DNA from: Solidesulfovibrio aerotolerans
GTDB lineage: Bacteria > Desulfobacterota > Desulfovibrionia > Desulfovibrionales > Desulfovibrionaceae
Direction of reading: 5' to 3'
DNA: 64,000 nt
Assembly (NCBI RefSeq): GCF_009856865.1
Contig: NZ_WVUD01000022.1
Location: 1-64,000, forward strand
Below the pieces are notes generated by a model, which saw nothing but the letters and a program-made list of their open reading frames with translations, was not told the DNA's origin and did not search any database. Shown piece by piece: positions 44,204-52,415 of the stretch. The position numbers and the translations under genes are program-made. How positions within the stretch are numbered: the stretch's first letter is position 1; every line of letters begins with the position of its first letter.

Positions 44204-44557
44204 CTACGGCGTGCGCGTGGCGCGCAGTTCGACTTTGCGGCCACCTTTGGTGGTCAGGGTGCCGGTCAGTTCGTTGCCGCGCGCGTCGCCTTCAAAGACA
44301 TGCCCGCTGCCGTGGATCATGTAGACGTGGCCGTTAAAGACGGCCCCGACCACATGGTAGACATTGGTTTCGCCGGTGAGGGCGCAGACCACCACTTCGC
44401 CTTTGACGGAATTGCCATCCTGTTCGATGGTGGCCGAGAGTTGCGACCCATAGAGCGAGGCACGCCACAAACCGGCCATCTGGGCTTCTGCACAAGCCAA
44501 GGCTGGCAGGGCCAGCAGCAGACTGGCGAGAAACGCAAGGAGGGCAAACAAACGCAT
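44204..44557 (-). CDS. Small secreted protein of unknown function
   Basis: A 117-residue protein with a signal peptide (MRLFALLAFLASLLLALPALA) cleaved before CAEAQ. The mature part is predicted beta-rich, with SATIEQDGNSVKGEVVVCAL and VFEGDARGNELTGTLTTKGG. This is similar in style to periplasmic lipocalin-like or DUF domains that begin with G-x-W plus QDG-x-x-KG repeats. GGAG lies six bases before this ATG; an alternative start is 44569. No assignment beyond export is justified. Confidence 0.65.
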   Translation of the reverse strand: MRLFALLAFLASLLLALPALACAEAQMAGLWRASLYGSQLSATIEQDGNSVKGEVVVCALTGETNVYHVVGAVFNGHVYMIHGSGHVFEGDARGNELTGTLTTKGGRKVELRATRTP

Positions 44558-44651
44558 GGGGTTCTCCATCCCGCACGCCCTTTCCGAAGAGGACCGACGG
44601 CGCGCGGGTCGTGTTGCGGCAAGGCGCTGACCGTGGCGGGTGTCAGCTCGC

Positions 44652-44692
44652 AACACGCTGCATCGACGATTTCTGTGTATAACACGTTGCAT
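44652..44692. repeat. Direct repeat AACACG[CT]TGCAT
   Basis: AACACGCTGCAT at 44652-44663 and AACACGTTGCAT at 44681-44692 differ at one base and are 29 bases apart, close to three helical turns. They lie upstream of the secreted-protein gene on the minus strand and downstream of the GT4 gene. A regulator-binding role is possible but unproved. Confidence 0.4.
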
Positions 44693-44744
44693 ACTTGTGG
44701 ACACGGCACGCGGGGCGACGGCACCCCAGCGGTCGCGGCGGTGG

Positions 44745-45872
44745 TCAATCCCTGGCTGGCCCAGCACCCGCCGGGCGCTGGGCCGGACCGCCGGCGAGCA
44801 CATGCTCGAAGACGGCTTCGTGGCGGCGCACCATTTGCGCCATGGAAAAAAGCGCCTCCACCCGTTCCCGGGCGTTTTTCCCAAAGGCCAGCCGCTTGTC
44901 CTCGTCGGCCAGCAGCGCGGCGATATTTTCGCCCAGGGCTTCGGGATTGCGCGGCGGGCAGAGCAGGCCCGTTTGATCCGGAACGACCAGATCCGGGATG
45001 CCGCCAACGGCCGTGGCCGCCACCGGCAACCCCATGGCCATGGCTTCGAGCAGCACGTTGGGCAGCCCTTCGCGCACCGAGGACAGGGCCACAACCGAGG
45101 CCTGCTGGAAAAACGGACGCGGGTCGGGTGATGCGGGATAGGTGCGGATCAGGCCGCGCACCGGCGAGCGGCTGGCCAGGGTGCGCACGCGCGTGCGCAG
45201 CGGCCCGTCGCCAACCAGCCACAACTCGGCCCGGGGGCGCTTGGCCGCCACGTATTCAAAGGCCCGGATCAGCGTCTCGTGGTCCTTGTCCTCGCAAAAC
45301 CGGGCCAGACACAGCACCACTTCGCGCACCGGCCGCAACTCGTCGGGCGGCGGCAGGAAATAGCCGGTGTCCACGCCGTTGGGGATGCAGGTGATGGCAG
45401 CGGCCGGCCGGCCCAGGGCTTCCAGGGTGCGGGCCAGCGGCGCGGCATTGACGATATGATGGCTGCAAAGGCCCTTTAAAAACCGCTCATGCTGCCGGGC
45501 AATGGCCCCGCCGCCGCGACAGGTGCCGATCACCGGGGCCAGTCCCTGCATTTTGGCAAAGATGCGGGCCCAGATGTTGGGCACGGCGGTCAGCGGCACG
45601 AGCACATCCGGCCGGTGCTCCTTGAGCCTGTGCCACAAAGCCGCAAGCGAGGCCAGCCCCACCGTGGGATTGGGCGAGAGCCACACCAGCGGGATGCCCG
45701 CAGCCTCGGCTTTGGGTGCAAAATCGCGCACGTCGGTAAGCATCCAGAATTCCGGGGCAAACAGCGACCGGTCCAGACGCGTCCCAAGCTCCAGGGCCTG
45801 GCGCTGGGTGCCGCCAAAAGCCAGATCCTGGAGCACAAAGACAACGCGGGCCGGTTTCTTCACGTCAGTCAT
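44745..45872 (-). CDS. GT4-type glycosyltransferase
   Basis: A 375-residue retaining GT-B enzyme: VVFVLQDLAFGGTQRQALEL at the N-terminus, the sugar-nucleotide domain REVVLCLARFCEDKDHETLI, and EGLPNVLLEAMAMGLPVAAT with the E-x7-E motif. The ATG shares one base with the stop of the upstream radical SAM gene (TGATGA), so expression is coupled. The in-frame start at 45905 has no site. Acts in the cytoplasm on an unknown acceptor. Confidence 0.92.
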   Translation of the reverse strand: MTDVKKPARVVFVLQDLAFGGTQRQALELGTRLDRSLFAPEFWMLTDVRDFAPKAEAAGIPLVWLSPNPTVGLASLAALWHRLKEHRPDVLVPLTAVPNIWARIFAKMQGLAPVIGTCRGGGAIARQHERFLKGLCSHHIVNAAPLARTLEALGRPAAAITCIPNGVDTGYFLPPPDELRPVREVVLCLARFCEDKDHETLIRAFEYVAAKRPRAELWLVGDGPLRTRVRTLASRSPVRGLIRTYPASPDPRPFFQQASVVALSSVREGLPNVLLEAMAMGLPVAATAVGGIPDLVVPDQTGLLCPPRNPEALGENIAALLADEDKRLAFGKNARERVEALFSMAQMVRRHEAVFEHVLAGGPAQRPAGAGPARD

Positions 45873-47086
45873 CAATACCCCATCAGGCCACAGCAGCGGG
45901 TACACGAGGGCATAAGTCCTTCGGTGTGCAGGCTGGCCCGGAAACGCCTATAGGCTTCGCTGTTCCACAATTCGGTGATGGTTTTGTCGCGCACATTGCC
46001 CACGATATAGTCATGGTAGTCGCGGCACGGCGACATGTCGCCGTTGGAATCCAGTTCCACCGCCTGATAGATGGAGATGCACTGGTTGTAGCCGAAGGTG
46101 GCGTCGTGGTTGCTGTAGTATTCGCGCAGATCGGGCACGCCGGAGACGTTGGGAATGATATTGACCGGCGGGTTTTTAAAACCCTTGGAGCGACGCTTCA
46201 CTTCGGCCAACTGTTTGTTGAGCGTCTCGTGGTCCTTGATGGTCCAATCGCCCACCCAGCCCCAATGGAGCTTGGGCTTAAAGCCAAACCGCCGGGCAAA
46301 GTCCTCGTCATGGGCCGTGGCGCTTTTTTCATCGATCCACCACGACAGGTAATAGACGAAAAGGTCCACCCGGTCCTTGTAGGCCTCGTAGATATCCACC
46401 AGATGATGGACGTTGGCGCTGGAGATGGTGGTCAGGGCGGCCACCAGCGGCAGTTTGGTGTTATGGGCCTTTTTGGCCTCGGCGATGGCGGACAGCGAAT
46501 CCTGGATAACCTTGTAATTGTCGCCGCCGCCGGCCGAAGGCCGGGCCGCGTTATGGGTCTCGGGCGAATGGCCGTCGATGGAAATCTGGAGCAGGAACAT
46601 GGGCGCGGCCGCCAATCGATCCGCCGCAGCCACGAGTCCGGTGGCGTTGGTGGCAATGGAGGTCGGCATCTTTAATTCGGTGGCCCGGTCGATGATGTCC
46701 AGCCAGCCTTTGTACATGGTCGGCTCGCCGCCCCACAGATAGACCGAGGGCCGGTGGCCGTTGGCTGCCAGATCATCGAGCAGGGCCAGATAACGTTCCG
46801 GGGAGATTTCCTGCTTCTTTAAATCTTTGAGATTGCTCCCGTGCAAAAAGCCCTGATCGCCCCACTGACCGCAGGTGTGGCAGCGCAGGTTGCACATATC
46901 CGTGATACGAATGGAGAGTTGCCGGATGCTGCGGGCATTGCCGGTTTCGGCCTGGGGATTGAGGAAGGAAAAGAGGAACTTCTCTTTTTCCAAGGCCGCC
47001 AACCGGCCGGCGATCCAGGGATGACGAGCCACTTTGACCGACTGTTTGAGAATCGTGCCAAGGGCGACGCTGCTGCGTTTGCTCAT
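45872..47086 (-). CDS. Radical SAM/SPASM-type enzyme in glycan locus
   Basis: A 404-residue protein. The 4Fe-4S motif CNLRCHTC lies at residues 65-72, GGEPTMYKGW is the SAM-binding strand, and ISIDGHSPETHNAARP follows. A C-terminal cluster region has YNQCISIYQ, DMSPCRDYHDYIVGN and PSCTRCCG, typical of SPASM/twitch auxiliary clusters. SPASM enzymes modify peptides or sugars; the coupled glycosyltransferase favours a carbohydrate-related role. SD GGAGG before ATG 47086, preferred over 47143. Confidence 0.9.
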   Translation of the reverse strand: MSKRSSVALGTILKQSVKVARHPWIAGRLAALEKEKFLFSFLNPQAETGNARSIRQLSIRITDMCNLRCHTCGQWGDQGFLHGSNLKDLKKQEISPERYLALLDDLAANGHRPSVYLWGGEPTMYKGWLDIIDRATELKMPTSIATNATGLVAAADRLAAAPMFLLQISIDGHSPETHNAARPSAGGGDNYKVIQDSLSAIAEAKKAHNTKLPLVAALTTISSANVHHLVDIYEAYKDRVDLFVYYLSWWIDEKSATAHDEDFARRFGFKPKLHWGWVGDWTIKDHETLNKQLAEVKRRSKGFKNPPVNIIPNVSGVPDLREYYSNHDATFGYNQCISIYQAVELDSNGDMSPCRDYHDYIVGNVRDKTITELWNSEAYRRFRASLHTEGLMPSCTRCCGLMGY

Positions 47087-47253
47087 GAAGCCTCCAAAAT
47101 AAAGCCTGACGGCGAAATGTCGCCTTACGCCGAAAAGGCCCATGGTTCAAGCATTGTGACGCCAAGCCCCTGGTAGGCAGGTCGCCCGGTCTTGTAAAGA
47201 GCGCCTGCGGGAAACCCTGGCGACCGCCGGCCCGGTGTCACCGGACTGGCCCC

Positions 47254-47283
47254 AATGGCCCGGTTGCCAATGGCCCGGTTGCC
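47254..47283. repeat. Two tandem copies of a 15-base unit
   Basis: AATGGCCCGGTTGCC occurs twice without interruption at 47254-47268 and 47269-47283, in the divergent gap between the radical SAM gene and the zinc-ribbon protein. Too short to assign a role; it may be a polymerase-slippage product. Confidence 0.5.
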
Positions 47284-47364
47284 TTGCGGGCGGCGAGGGG
47301 CTACACTGGGGTTTGCAGATTTGCGCCCGGCGGCTTTCTCCGGGACGTTTTGCGAAGGTATATG

Positions 47365-49173
47365 ATGCGCATCAACTGCCCCCAATGCGGTTTTTTCAGG
47401 GAGTTGCCTGACACCAAGGCTCCGGTGACCCCGACCATGGCCACCTGTCCCAAGTGCCGCCATCGGTTCCGGTTCCGCCCGGAGCCGACTCCCGCCACTC
47501 CCGCCAGCCACCTCCCGGTTGGCGAGGAAGGCGTTTCCTCATGGCGTCGGGGCAGCCCCACCAAGCTGGATCGACAGCAACCACCCCCGGCCGCCTGGGA
47601 ACCCCTCGGCGACGCCGGCGAAAACGCCGCGTTGGACCCGGCCGAGGCCCACGCCGTTGCCGACGATGCCACCTTTGCCACGCCGCCCGCAGCAACGGCC
47701 CGGCCCCAGGACCACAGCCCGTCCCCCCACGACGTCCCGGAGCAGCGCCAATGGGCCGACCCGGACGCGGGGAACCCGTCGGCCAGCGAAGCCGCGACGG
47801 ACGACGCGCTGGACCCGCCCAGCCATTGGGCCCAGCCGGTCGCTCCCGAACAGCCCGTTTTGCGCCGGCCGCTCGATCCCGAGCCGCCGCTGCGCTCCCG
47901 CGCCCGCACCAAGGCTGCCCCTGGCGCGCCCAGACAGCCCGCCGCACCGACGCTGCCGCCGATGACCGACGAGGCCGCATTGCCCCCTGTTGCCGACGAA
48001 CCGGCGCTGGCCCGTCCGCCCCGGTCGGCCCGGTCGGCCGCGCCGGCGCCGCAACCCGAAAAAGCCGCCCCCCGCAGCATGCCGCCGGCTGCGCCCGAAA
48101 TTTCCATCCCCCCGGTGGTACCCGAGGATTCCAGCCCCCAGCCGGAACCCGAACAGCGCACCCCGGCCGAGCCTTTGGTTGCGCCCACGGCTTCGCTGCG
48201 GCCAAGCGGCACCGGCCCGGCCGAACACCCCATTCCGGCCACTCCGGCCGAGCCTTTGGTTGCGCCCTTGGCTCCGGTTGCGCCGGCACCCGCGCCAGCC
48301 CCGCCGGCTGTCGCGCCCCAGCTCGCCCCGGTCCAGGCCGATGCCGACCAAACACCGCCAGCGTCTGACACGCTACCGCCGGAAACGTCCAAGCCGGTCG
48401 ATACCCCCGGACCAGCCCCGCGCGCCGATGGTGTGCGCGATATCTGGGCCAGACTGCAGGCCATGGACGACAACCGGTCCAAAAAACGCCGCGCCGACCA
48501 CCACCGGCCAGCCGAAGACGAGCCGGATGCACCGCCGCGCGATGCGGTCGTTGACCCCATCCCCTGGGAGCGCCAGGACGCCTACGGCTTTTTCCCGGGC
48601 CTGTTTTTGACGCTGAAAAAAATTCTGCTCCAACCCATGGAATTTTTCGGCTCCCTGCCCGAAGGGCGCCCCAAGACCAAGGCCCTGGTTTTCAGCCTGC
48701 TGATCAGCGAATTCCTGCTGGTCATCGATTTCCTGTGGTCGCTTATGAATCTGCGCGTCCGCGTCGGCGGTCCGGCCCAGCAGGACGCCCTGCAGGCCAT
48801 GGGCAATTCGCCGAGCCTGTATTTCCTGGCCGCGCTGCTCCTGGTGCCGGTGGCCCTATCGGTCGGCATCTACCTCGACGCCTGGTTCACCCATCTGCTG
48901 CTGCTGCTGTTTCGCAGCAACAAAAAAGGCTTTAACGAAACCTTCCGGGTGCTGTGCTATTCCTCCGCGCCCACCGTGCTTTCGGCGGTGCCGGTGGCCG
49001 GCCAGCTCCTGTCCCCGATCATTCTCATCTGGTACATGGCGCTGCAGGCCATTGGCCTCAAAAAATGCCATGAGGGTGCCTATACCCAGACCCTGGCCGC
49101 CATTTTCATCAAATGGTCGATCTATCTTTTTCTGACGCTGGCCGTGCTGCAAAGCATCACGCCAGGGCAATGA
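47365..49173 (+). CDS. Zinc-ribbon protein with Pro/Ala linker and Yip1-like membrane domain
   Basis: A 602-residue protein in three parts: an MJ0042-type zinc ribbon (INCPQCGFFRELPD to ATCPKCRHRFRF, residues 3-37), about 350 residues rich in Pro, Ala and Glu (disordered), and a C-terminal Yip1-like domain with four to five helices after PGLFLTLKKILLQPMEFF. Zinc-ribbon plus membrane fusions of this type occur in Deltaproteobacteria without known function. Start 47365 follows AAGG; 47362 is possible. GC-rich codon bias in the linker causes long shadow frames. Confidence 0.82.
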   Translation: MRINCPQCGFFRELPDTKAPVTPTMATCPKCRHRFRFRPEPTPATPASHLPVGEEGVSSWRRGSPTKLDRQQPPPAAWEPLGDAGENAALDPAEAHAVADDATFATPPAATARPQDHSPSPHDVPEQRQWADPDAGNPSASEAATDDALDPPSHWAQPVAPEQPVLRRPLDPEPPLRSRARTKAAPGAPRQPAAPTLPPMTDEAALPPVADEPALARPPRSARSAAPAPQPEKAAPRSMPPAAPEISIPPVVPEDSSPQPEPEQRTPAEPLVAPTASLRPSGTGPAEHPIPATPAEPLVAPLAPVAPAPAPAPPAVAPQLAPVQADADQTPPASDTLPPETSKPVDTPGPAPRADGVRDIWARLQAMDDNRSKKRRADHHRPAEDEPDAPPRDAVVDPIPWERQDAYGFFPGLFLTLKKILLQPMEFFGSLPEGRPKTKALVFSLLISEFLLVIDFLWSLMNLRVRVGGPAQQDALQAMGNSPSLYFLAALLLVPVALSVGIYLDAWFTHLLLLLFRSNKKGFNETFRVLCYSSAPTVLSAVPVAGQLLSPIILIWYMALQAIGLKKCHEGAYTQTLAAIFIKWSIYLFLTLAVLQSITPGQ

Positions 49174-49264
49174 CCCCAGGGCCGCTCTTCGCCTGGAGAT
49201 AACCGCTTGCGACCGGCGGCCTGCTGGAGATCTTCTTTCTTTTCGGCTGCTCTTTCTCCATACC

Positions 49265-49457
49265 ATCGGCCCCGCTTCGGGGCCGTGGGCCGGTTGAGGT
49301 CGGGATTTGGGCCTGGACCGGCGCGCCAGCGACGGCCCAGACCCAAATCCCGACCCCATCCTAGCAAGCCCCCGCCGCCGACCCAGCCTCCCAACCGCCT
49401 GCCCCACTCGGGGGTCCGGGGGGGTGACCCCCCCGGCGGGTCCGGGCAGAGCCCGGT
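49265..49457 (-). repeat. Composite hairpin element A
   Basis: Read on the minus strand: box 1 (CCGGGC-TCT-GCCCGG at 49442-49456 plus CCGGGGGGG-TCA-CCCCCCCGG at 49416-49436), a G-rich spacer, a 19-bp inverted repeat (49337-49355 with 49298-49316, one wobble pair), then an 8-bp hairpin CGGCCCCG-AAG-CGGGGCCG at 49267-49285 followed by AT. The same order occurs in elements B and C. It fills most of the 342-base gap before the SAM hydroxide adenosyltransferase gene; I see no gene there. Confidence 0.75.
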
Positions 49458-49515
49458 CTTCGCCTTTCCGCCTTTCCGCTTTTCCTTCTTACCGCCAGAG
49501 GAGGCCATACCCGCC

Positions 49516-50313
49516 ATGCACACCGCGCCGCTTATCGCCTTGCTGACGGATTTCGGGCTGGCTGATCCGTATGTCGGCCAGATGCAGTCTGTCCTTATCG
49601 CGGCTGCGCCGGGCGTGCCCCGTGTGGACATAAGCCATGGGGTGGCCATGGGCGACGTGGCCCAGGCCGCCTTTTTCCTGGCCGCGACCTTGCCGTGGCT
49701 GCCGCCGGGAGCGGTGGTTCTGGCGGTGGTGGACCCGGGGGTGGGCACGGCCCGGCGGGTGCTGGTCGTTGAGATCGCGTCCCGGCTGGTGGTGGCCCCG
49801 GACAATGGGCTGCTCACCTTGGCCCTGGCCCACGAGACCGGCTTTCGGGCCTTTGACGCCACCCCCCGGTCGGTGCCGGCCAGCGCGACGTTTCACGGCC
49901 GCGACGTGTTTGCGCCGTTGGCCGCCCGGCTGGCCCAGGGTGAATCGCCGACGGCCCTGGGCTATGCCCTGTCGCCGGACGAGTTGGTGAGGCTGCCGGG
50001 GCTGGCCGCAACACGCCAGGGCGATGTGGTCACGGCCCGGGTCCTGTCTGTGGACGGGTTTGGCAATGTGGCCACGAGTTGCGACGTGGCCCGATTTGGC
50101 GGGCGGCTCTCCCGGGCGCAGGTGCTGGCACCGGTGGCGCGCCGGCTGGTGCCGGCTGTGACGTACGCCGATCTCGGGCCGGGCGAGGTGGGCCTTTTGG
50201 CCGGCAGCCAGGGCTATCTGGAGCTGGCTGTGGGCGGCGCTTCGGCCGCGGCGGCGCTCGGGCTGGCCCGGGGGGATCGCCTGGAACTGTTCTTGCCGCT
50301 GGCGGGCGTATGA
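49516..50313 (+). CDS. SAM hydroxide adenosyltransferase (DUF62)
   Basis: A 265-residue enzyme of the fluorinase/chlorinase/DUF62 family, which uses S-adenosylmethionine and water (hydroxide) to give adenosine and methionine. Signature blocks are LLTDFGLADPYVGQMQSVL, VVDPGVGTARRVLVVE, VVAPDNGLLTLAL and FHGRDVFAPLAARLAQG. Halogenase-specific loops are not obvious, so hydroxide adenosyltransferase is the best call. Its stop overlaps the cobS start (ATGA), an unexpected pairing with cobalamin synthesis. Confidence 0.88.
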   Translation: MHTAPLIALLTDFGLADPYVGQMQSVLIAAAPGVPRVDISHGVAMGDVAQAAFFLAATLPWLPPGAVVLAVVDPGVGTARRVLVVEIASRLVVAPDNGLLTLALAHETGFRAFDATPRSVPASATFHGRDVFAPLAARLAQGESPTALGYALSPDELVRLPGLAATRQGDVVTARVLSVDGFGNVATSCDVARFGGRLSRAQVLAPVARRLVPAVTYADLGPGEVGLLAGSQGYLELAVGGASAAAALGLARGDRLELFLPLAGV

Positions 50314-51035
50314 AAATCGTTAGGAATTTTCTGGCGGCTTTGGGCTTTCTCACACGCCTTGGGCCGGTGGCGACAGACCCGGACATGGCGGGCTGCGTGC
50401 CGCTTTTTCCCGTGGTCGGGGCCACCCTTGGGCTGGTTTTGACCGTGCCGCTGGCCCTGGGCCTTTTCGGGGGCCATCCCCTGGCCGGGGCCTTTGTCTA
50501 TGCCGTGGCCAATCTGGCCCTGACCCGGGGCCTGCACCTGGACGGCTTTGCCGACGTGGCCGACGCCTGGGGCAGTCTGGCCCGGGGCGAGCGCTTTTTC
50601 ACCATCATGAAAGACAGCCGCATCGGGGCCTTTGGCGGCATGGCGTTGGTGGTGGCCATTGCCGGGCAGGCCTGCTTTGGGGCAGAACTCTTGTCGTCCG
50701 GGCAGGTGTGGCTTTTGGCCGCTGCGCCGGTTGCCGGGCGCGCGGCAGCGGTGGCGCTCATGCGGGCCTGCGCCGATATTCCCCGGCCCGGTCTGGGGTC
50801 GCTGTGCCTGCCTGGGGCCACCTGGCCCAACACGCTTTTTGCCGTGGGCTTGGGGTTGGTCTGTCTGCTGGCGGCAGGCGGGCTGCGGGCAGCGGTGTGG
50901 GGGACGGTGTTGGGTGGGCTGACGCTGTGGCGTCTGGCCCGGCTGGCCCGGCAAAACGGCGGCGTAAACGGCGATTTTTTGGGCGCGGCCATTGTCGGCT
51001 GCGAGTTGACGACCCTGGCCGGCGGGTTGTTGTAG
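50310..51035 (+). CDS. cobS: Adenosylcobinamide-GDP ribazoletransferase (cobalamin synthase)
   Basis: A 241-residue polytopic membrane enzyme that joins adenosylcobinamide-GDP with alpha-ribazole in the last steps of cobalamin synthesis. The family block HLDGFADVADAWGSLARG followed by IMKDSRIGAFG carries the conserved Asp residues. Start ATG 50310 overlaps the SAM hydroxide adenosyltransferase stop, and the in-frame extension to 50079 is spurious. No other cob gene is adjacent; cbiC lies 9 kb downstream. Confidence 0.94.
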   Translation: MKIVRNFLAALGFLTRLGPVATDPDMAGCVPLFPVVGATLGLVLTVPLALGLFGGHPLAGAFVYAVANLALTRGLHLDGFADVADAWGSLARGERFFTIMKDSRIGAFGGMALVVAIAGQACFGAELLSSGQVWLLAAAPVAGRAAAVALMRACADIPRPGLGSLCLPGATWPNTLFAVGLGLVCLLAAGGLRAAVWGTVLGGLTLWRLARLARQNGGVNGDFLGAAIVGCELTTLAGGLL

Positions 51036-51094
51036 CAAGTGGCCCGGGTTTTGCTGTTGGGGAGAACGACCGACAAAAAACCGGCAGGGGACAC

Positions 51095-51538
51095 ATGGCC
51101 AAACCTTTTCGTTTCAATCTCCAGCGCGTCCTGGACATCCGCGGCCAACTGGAAGAGCGGGCCAAGATGGAGCTGGGCAAGGCCATGGCCGCCTGCTCCG
51201 AGAAAGAGCGCGAGATTCACCGGCTGGAAAACGAAAAAAACGCCCGCGAATCCTCCATGTCCCAAAAGCCCACGGTGACGCCCGAGGAACTCTGGCTCTG
51301 GCAGGCCTACCGCACCCGGCTGGTGGACGACATCCGCACCTCCCATGTCCGGCTGGCCGAACTGAACGAAGTCCGGGAACGCTGCCGCCGCACCCTGGTG
51401 ACGCGGGCCAAAGACAAGAAATTGCTGGACAAACTCAAATCAAATAAGGCCGAAATCCATGCCTACGAAGAACGCCTCGCCGAGCAGAACGAAAACGACG
51501 ATATGGCGTCCATCCGCTATCAGCCGCCGCTTGTCTGA
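51095..51538 (+). CDS. fliJ: FliJ-like flagellar export chaperone
   Basis: A 147-residue coiled-coil protein starting MAKPFRFNLQRVLDIRGQLE, the usual FliJ N-terminus, followed by heptad-rich helices. FliJ binds the FliI ATPase ring and FlhA in the flagellar type III exporter. SD CAGGGG. It is followed by the MotE-like gene, which overlaps or abuts it. Core export genes (fliI, fliH) are not in this window. Confidence 0.82.
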   Translation: MAKPFRFNLQRVLDIRGQLEERAKMELGKAMAACSEKEREIHRLENEKNARESSMSQKPTVTPEELWLWQAYRTRLVDDIRTSHVRLAELNEVRERCRRTLVTRAKDKKLLDKLKSNKAEIHAYEERLAEQNENDDMASIRYQPPLV

Positions 51539-51563
51539 GCTGGGCGAGCGGGTGCTGGTGGTC

Positions 51564-52238
51564 ATGGAGCGCGTCTCCGGCCGCATTGCCCCCCGGGCCA
51601 CCAAGGTGCTCGGGATTTTCGTCATGCTGGCGGCCATCAAGCTCGGCATCCTTTTTTTCATGGGCCTGGATTTGCTGCTGCCCGATCCGCCTGTTCAGGT
51701 GACCCAGAATTCCCGTCTGGCCGCGCCGGTCCTGCCCGGACCGTTTGCCGGCCCCACGCCGGTCCTGGCCCAGCAGGCCCCGGCCCCCATGCCCCCGGCC
51801 ACCATGCCGCCAAGCGCCACGCCGCCAGCCAATACCACGGGCGCGCCCGACTCCAACGCTTTGCTTAAGCGCCAGGACGAGTTGGATCAGCGCGAACAGG
51901 GGCTTAAAAGCCTTGAGGGCGAGCTCAATTCCCGCATTGCCAAGCTTAAAGAGATGGAAACGAGCATCAAGGCCATGCTGGAAGAGGCCAAGGGCGTGAA
52001 AGACCAGAAGCTGAAGCATCTTATCGACGTGTATTCCAACATGAACGCCAAGCAGGCGGCCAAGGTTCTCGAAACCCTGGACAACGGCATCGCAGTCAAA
52101 ATTCTGGCAGGCATGCGCGGTCGCGGGGCCGGCGAAGTGCTCAATAACATGGAAGCCAAAAAAGCCGCCGGCTTAACGGAAATGCTCACCAAGATCCAAC
52201 TGCCGCCCACGGCCGGGGAAAACCCCGGCGACATGTAG
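51564..52238 (+). CDS. MotE-like (MgtE N-domain) flagellar protein
   Basis: About 224 residues: one membrane helix (TKVLGIFVMLAAIKLGILFF), a Pro/Ala-rich periplasmic linker, a coiled coil (KRQDELDQREQGLKSLEGEL) and a C-terminal MgtE_N-type helical repeat (YSNMNAKQAAKVLETLDNG, MRGRGAGEVLNNMEAKKAA). MotE-type proteins stabilise or support stator assembly. The start is unclear: the frame opens at 51459, inside fliJ, and TTG 51531, GTG 51552 and ATG 51564 are all possible. I give the ATG that avoids the fliJ overlap. Confidence 0.72.
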   Translation: MERVSGRIAPRATKVLGIFVMLAAIKLGILFFMGLDLLLPDPPVQVTQNSRLAAPVLPGPFAGPTPVLAQQAPAPMPPATMPPSATPPANTTGAPDSNALLKRQDELDQREQGLKSLEGELNSRIAKLKEMETSIKAMLEEAKGVKDQKLKHLIDVYSNMNAKQAAKVLETLDNGIAVKILAGMRGRGAGEVLNNMEAKKAAGLTEMLTKIQLPPTAGENPGDM

Positions 52239-52330
52239 GGGGTGCGCCCGGTCTTTTCCGGGGAGCCGGGCCAGCAGGAGCCACGGGCACTTGGCCGGCG
52301 ACATGGAGGGGATGCGTTCGGTATTCACCG
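52225..52330. repeat. Imperfect 36-base direct repeat, 70-base period, at the MotE-like gene 3' end
   Basis: The block 52225-52260, which contains the MotE-like stop codon, recurs at 52295-52330 with 29 of 36 bases identical (both start CCGGCGACATG). The second copy lies in the untranslated gap before truA. This looks like a local duplication of the gene end. Confidence 0.6.
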
Positions 52331-52415
52331 AGCTGGTTGCCACGCTTTGACCATCGGGATTTATGATTGTCATTCACAAAAAGCAGCGATGTCATTTTGC
52401 CATCGCGACCGTAGT

